Assembly: GCF_000686725.1 (NCBI RefSeq)
Contig: NZ_KK366007.1
Coordinates: forward strand, 62,001-126,000
Origin: Clostridium akagii DSM 12554
Lineage (GTDB): Bacteria > Bacillota > Clostridia > Clostridiales > Clostridiaceae
Direction: 5' to 3'
Length of the DNA: 64,000 nt
The first letter of the stretch is position 1. Every line of letters starts with the position of its first letter. The translations under genes were made by a program, and so were the position numbers. Shown here one piece after another: positions 62,084-64,000 of the stretch. Below the pieces are notes generated by a model. That model made no database searches, was not told where the DNA came from, and was given only the letters and a program-made list of their open reading frames with translations.

Positions 62084-62977
62084 TTATACAATTATGGCAC
62101 CACATATATCGGGTTCTAAAATTTTCATTTTCCAACAGGCACTTGTGGTTTTTAAAAAAGCATCCATTTTGTTATAAAATTCACTATTGTGTTTATCTAT
62201 AATAATCATAAGAGTTGATCCGGAACCACTTATAAATTCCCCTAGAGCATTAAATTCTTTGGATTTATCAAAAATCAAGTCCATATCTTTTATAGCAGGT
62301 CCTCTAAAAGGTTGATGTATCTTATCCTGTAAACTTGTTCTTAGGTTTGAAAAATCTTTTTTATATAGTGAAGAAATAAGCATAGCAGCTCTTGAAATGT
62401 TAAATACACAATCACTTTTACTATAATTTTCAGGTAAAATCTTTCTACTGCTTTCAGTACTCATTTGAAAGTTTGGAATTAAAGCCACAAACAATAAATC
62501 TTCAGGAAGATTGATTTTAGAGTAAACAACATTATTATTTTCAACTAAAGATATATTAAATCCACCAATTAAAGCTGGGACAACATTATCAGGATGTCCT
62601 TCGATTTTGGTAGCTAGATTTATGATTTCCTGCTCCGTCATTATTTTATTCATAAAATAATTTGCTGCATTAATTCCAGCAGCTATGCAAGTAGCACTAC
62701 TGCCTAGACCTCTTGAAAGGGGAACATCAGAGTTTATAACATTTATATAAAAACCCTTGTGTTTAAAATTGTATTTCTTAAAAGCTTCTAACATGCTGAA
62801 ATAAATAAGATTATCCTCTATTGCTATTGAGGATGGCTTACCATTTTGTAAAAAGATTAGGCCATCACTTTCAATTTCATCAAATTCAAATTCGTTGTAA
62901 AGTTTGAGAGCAAGTCCAAAACAGTCAAATCCAGCACCAATGTTAGCAGTACTTGCTGGAACTTTGATTTTTATCAT
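62084..62977 (-). CDS. thrB: Homoserine kinase
   Basis: GHMP-family kinase making O-phosphohomoserine. MIKIKVPASTANIGAGFDCFGLALKLYNEF is the family start, SRGLGSSATCIAAGINAAN is the ATP-binding GHMP motif, and GEFISGSGSTLMIIID is the C-terminal GHMP motif. I chose ATG 62977 (GGGGATGA before it), giving 297 residues; the frame starting at 63001 overlaps the ACT gene. It lies 4 bases after the ACT gene and before hom in one operon. Confidence 0.96.
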   Translation of the reverse strand: MIKIKVPASTANIGAGFDCFGLALKLYNEFEFDEIESDGLIFLQNGKPSSIAIEDNLIYFSMLEAFKKYNFKHKGFYINVINSDVPLSRGLGSSATCIAAGINAANYFMNKIMTEQEIINLATKIEGHPDNVVPALIGGFNISLVENNNVVYSKINLPEDLLFVALIPNFQMSTESSRKILPENYSKSDCVFNISRAAMLISSLYKKDFSNLRTSLQDKIHQPFRGPAIKDMDLIFDKSKEFNALGEFISGSGSTLMIIIDKHNSEFYNKMDAFLKTTSACWKMKILEPDICGAIIV

Positions 62978-62981
62978 AAAT

Positions 62982-63425
62982 TCATCCCCTATCCATTGCA
63001 ATTAAGTCAAGTTTAATTACATTTTCAGTATTTTTTATATTTTGAAGTAAATCTTCAAATTCAATTATTAAATTAAATATATCAAAGGTTATTGTAACAT
63101 TTGCAGCATTGTTTATAGGTATGTCTTGATTTATTGTAAGGATATTAGCATGATTATCAGCCATTATATCCAGTATTCTTGAAAGTGTGCCAGATTTATG
63201 GCCAAGAAGTAGGCACATTGTAACTTTATTGCTTTTCCCAGATTCAGAAACTGTAAATACAGAATCTCTATATTTGTAATAAGCACTTCTACTTATTCCA
63301 ACAAATCTTACTGCTTCAGTTATATCGTGGGCTTTTTTTGTATTTAAAAGATCTTTAACCAGGATTACTTTTTTAAATATATCTGGTAAAACTTTTGTAT
63401 CAACTAATAGATATTTATTTTCCAT
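62982..63425 (-). CDS. ACT-domain protein (PheB/UPF0735-like)
   Basis: A 147-residue regulatory protein. Residues 1-65 hold a short helical part with the HTH-like ISRSAYYKYRDSVF, and residues about 70-145 an ACT domain (CLLLGHKSGTLSRILDIMADNHANILTINQDIPINNAANVTITFD). Proteins of this group sit at the start of threonine or phenylalanine loci in Firmicutes and probably sense an amino acid. ATG 63425, with AAGGTGATA before it, is preferred over the longer frame beginning at 63485. It is the first gene of the threonine operon. The region upstream to 63741 contains the operon promoter and a repeat copy. Confidence 0.88.
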   Translation of the reverse strand: MENKYLLVDTKVLPDIFKKVILVKDLLNTKKAHDITEAVRFVGISRSAYYKYRDSVFTVSESGKSNKVTMCLLLGHKSGTLSRILDIMADNHANILTINQDIPINNAANVTITFDIFNLIIEFEDLLQNIKNTENVIKLDLIAMDRG

Positions 63426-63654
63426 ATTTATATCACCTTCCATTAAAAAACGTACACTACATACATACAGCTGTATACGTATCAAGGATTATATATGATA
63501 TCCTATCATATTATTTACTTTATTACAACAAAATTTTAGATGAGAGCATAGGTTGAATTAGGTTATAATATATATGAAGCTATTTTTAAAAATTTGTTTA
63601 TAAAACGTTAAAAAAGTTAGATAGTAATATTAAGTATTAAATGCTAAACTTATA

Positions 63655-63712
63655 GAAGGTATCTTCAAAACAATAACTAATTTATATATTAGTATATTTT
63701 GTTCTAGGTGCG
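63655..63712. repeat. Dispersed hairpin repeat, copy C
   Basis: GAAGGTATCTTCAAAACAAT starts a 58-bp copy with the same order of blocks as copies A and B, ending in GTTCTAGGTGCGGA. It lies 30 bp before ftsH. The rest of 63426-63741 shows a palindrome near 63490-63512 (ATGATATCCTATCAT) but no gene. Confidence 0.6.
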
Positions 63713-63741
63713 GAATACAAGAGAAGAAATGGGGGAGCATT

Positions 63742-64000
63742 ATGTTTAATAAAAATTTTGGAGATAAAAAATTTAAAATTGCAGCTTTTTATTCTTTAGG
63801 AGTAATTATTGCAGTTCTTATATTAAACTATATGGTAGTCAGTATGAAAACCGAGCAAATTACTTATAATAAATTTCTAGATTTACTTTCGCAAAAGAAG
63901 ATTTCAGAGGTGCAAGTAACTCAAGATAGACTTACAATAATTCCTAAAGATAACAGTGGAATAGGCAAAAAAATATTGTATACTGGTAGAATTAGTGATC
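63742..64000 (+). CDS. ftsH: FtsH, ATP-dependent membrane zinc protease, N-terminal part (partial)
   Basis: The gene runs off the right edge. GGGGGAG stands before ATG 63742. The visible 86 residues include an N-terminal membrane helix (about 12-33, AAFYSLGVIIAVLILNYMVV) and the start of the extracytoplasmic FtsH domain, with EQITYNKFLDLLSQKKISEVQV, which is the FtsH_ext pattern. FtsH degrades misfolded membrane and some cytoplasmic proteins. The AAA and peptidase domains are outside the window. Identification is by the typical start only. Confidence 0.85.
   Translation, partial: MFNKNFGDKKFKIAAFYSLGVIIAVLILNYMVVSMKTEQITYNKFLDLLSQKKISEVQVTQDRLTIIPKDNSGIGKKILYTGRISD

Noticed and set aside
3780-64000. 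CRISPR array, tRNA, rRNA or IS element
   Set aside because: None was recognised on reading both strands; repeats present are hairpin-type and scattered, not regularly spaced.

Overview
The base composition (very AT-rich), the gene content and the strong AGGAGG-type ribosome binding sites point to a strictly anaerobic, spore-forming Clostridium-type Firmicute. Supporting signs are rubrerythrin, FeoAB, Spo0A-type boxes, a T-box leader on proS and several clostridial chemoreceptors. No rRNA or tRNA gene, IS element or CRISPR array was seen. Most of the window is chromosomal housekeeping and sensory DNA; about 7.5-16 kb is the unusual part.

Layout. 0-3.8 kb: end of a Kdp potassium ATPase operon (kdpB end, kdpC, a small extra gene) and a kdpDE pair whose KdpD lacks the usual N-terminal cytoplasmic domains. 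3.9-7.4 kb: an alpha/beta hydrolase, a membrane histidine kinase and a response regulator with a Cro/XRE-type DNA-binding output, behind an inverted repeat. 7.5-14.1 kb: ftsE followed by a broken ftsX, an 889-residue coiled-coil protein with an internal duplication, a TubY/RacA-like MerR-coiled-coil protein and a TubZ/PhuZ-like tubulin GTPase. 14.3-15.7 kb: a glucose-type PTS EIIC whose EIIB has decayed. 15.7-25.1 kb: a cellulose synthase operon with putative acetylation genes, a diguanylate cyclase and galU. 25-34 kb: EAL-HDOD protein, chemoreceptors, CheX proteins, an AlkC-like protein, rubrerythrin and a methyltransferase. 34-41 kb: EamA transporter, two SatD-like proteins with a DUF3307 membrane protein, feo iron operon and a LysR regulator. 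41-49.8 kb: three GH3 glycosidases and a GtrA-like membrane protein. 50-59 kb: proS with T-box, a heterodimeric ABC exporter behind an attenuator-like leader, DUF1003, LUD and MCP genes. 59-63.4 kb: threonine operon on the minus strand. The window ends in ftsH.

The central observation is that three intergenic regions (8481-8541, 12711-12777, 15758-15804) carry the same promoter-operator. It is a consensus TTGACA -35, a near-palindromic operator filling the 17-bp spacer, and a -10. In two copies the whole unit is mirrored perfectly, giving symmetric divergent promoters. These copies control ftsE and the coiled-coil gene, tubY and tubZ, and (one-sided copy) the cellulose operon. This suggests a local regulon joining a chromosomal tubulin-like filament system, a coiled-coil partner and cell-surface cellulose synthesis. 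The functional link is inference; the shared sites are read directly from the sequence.
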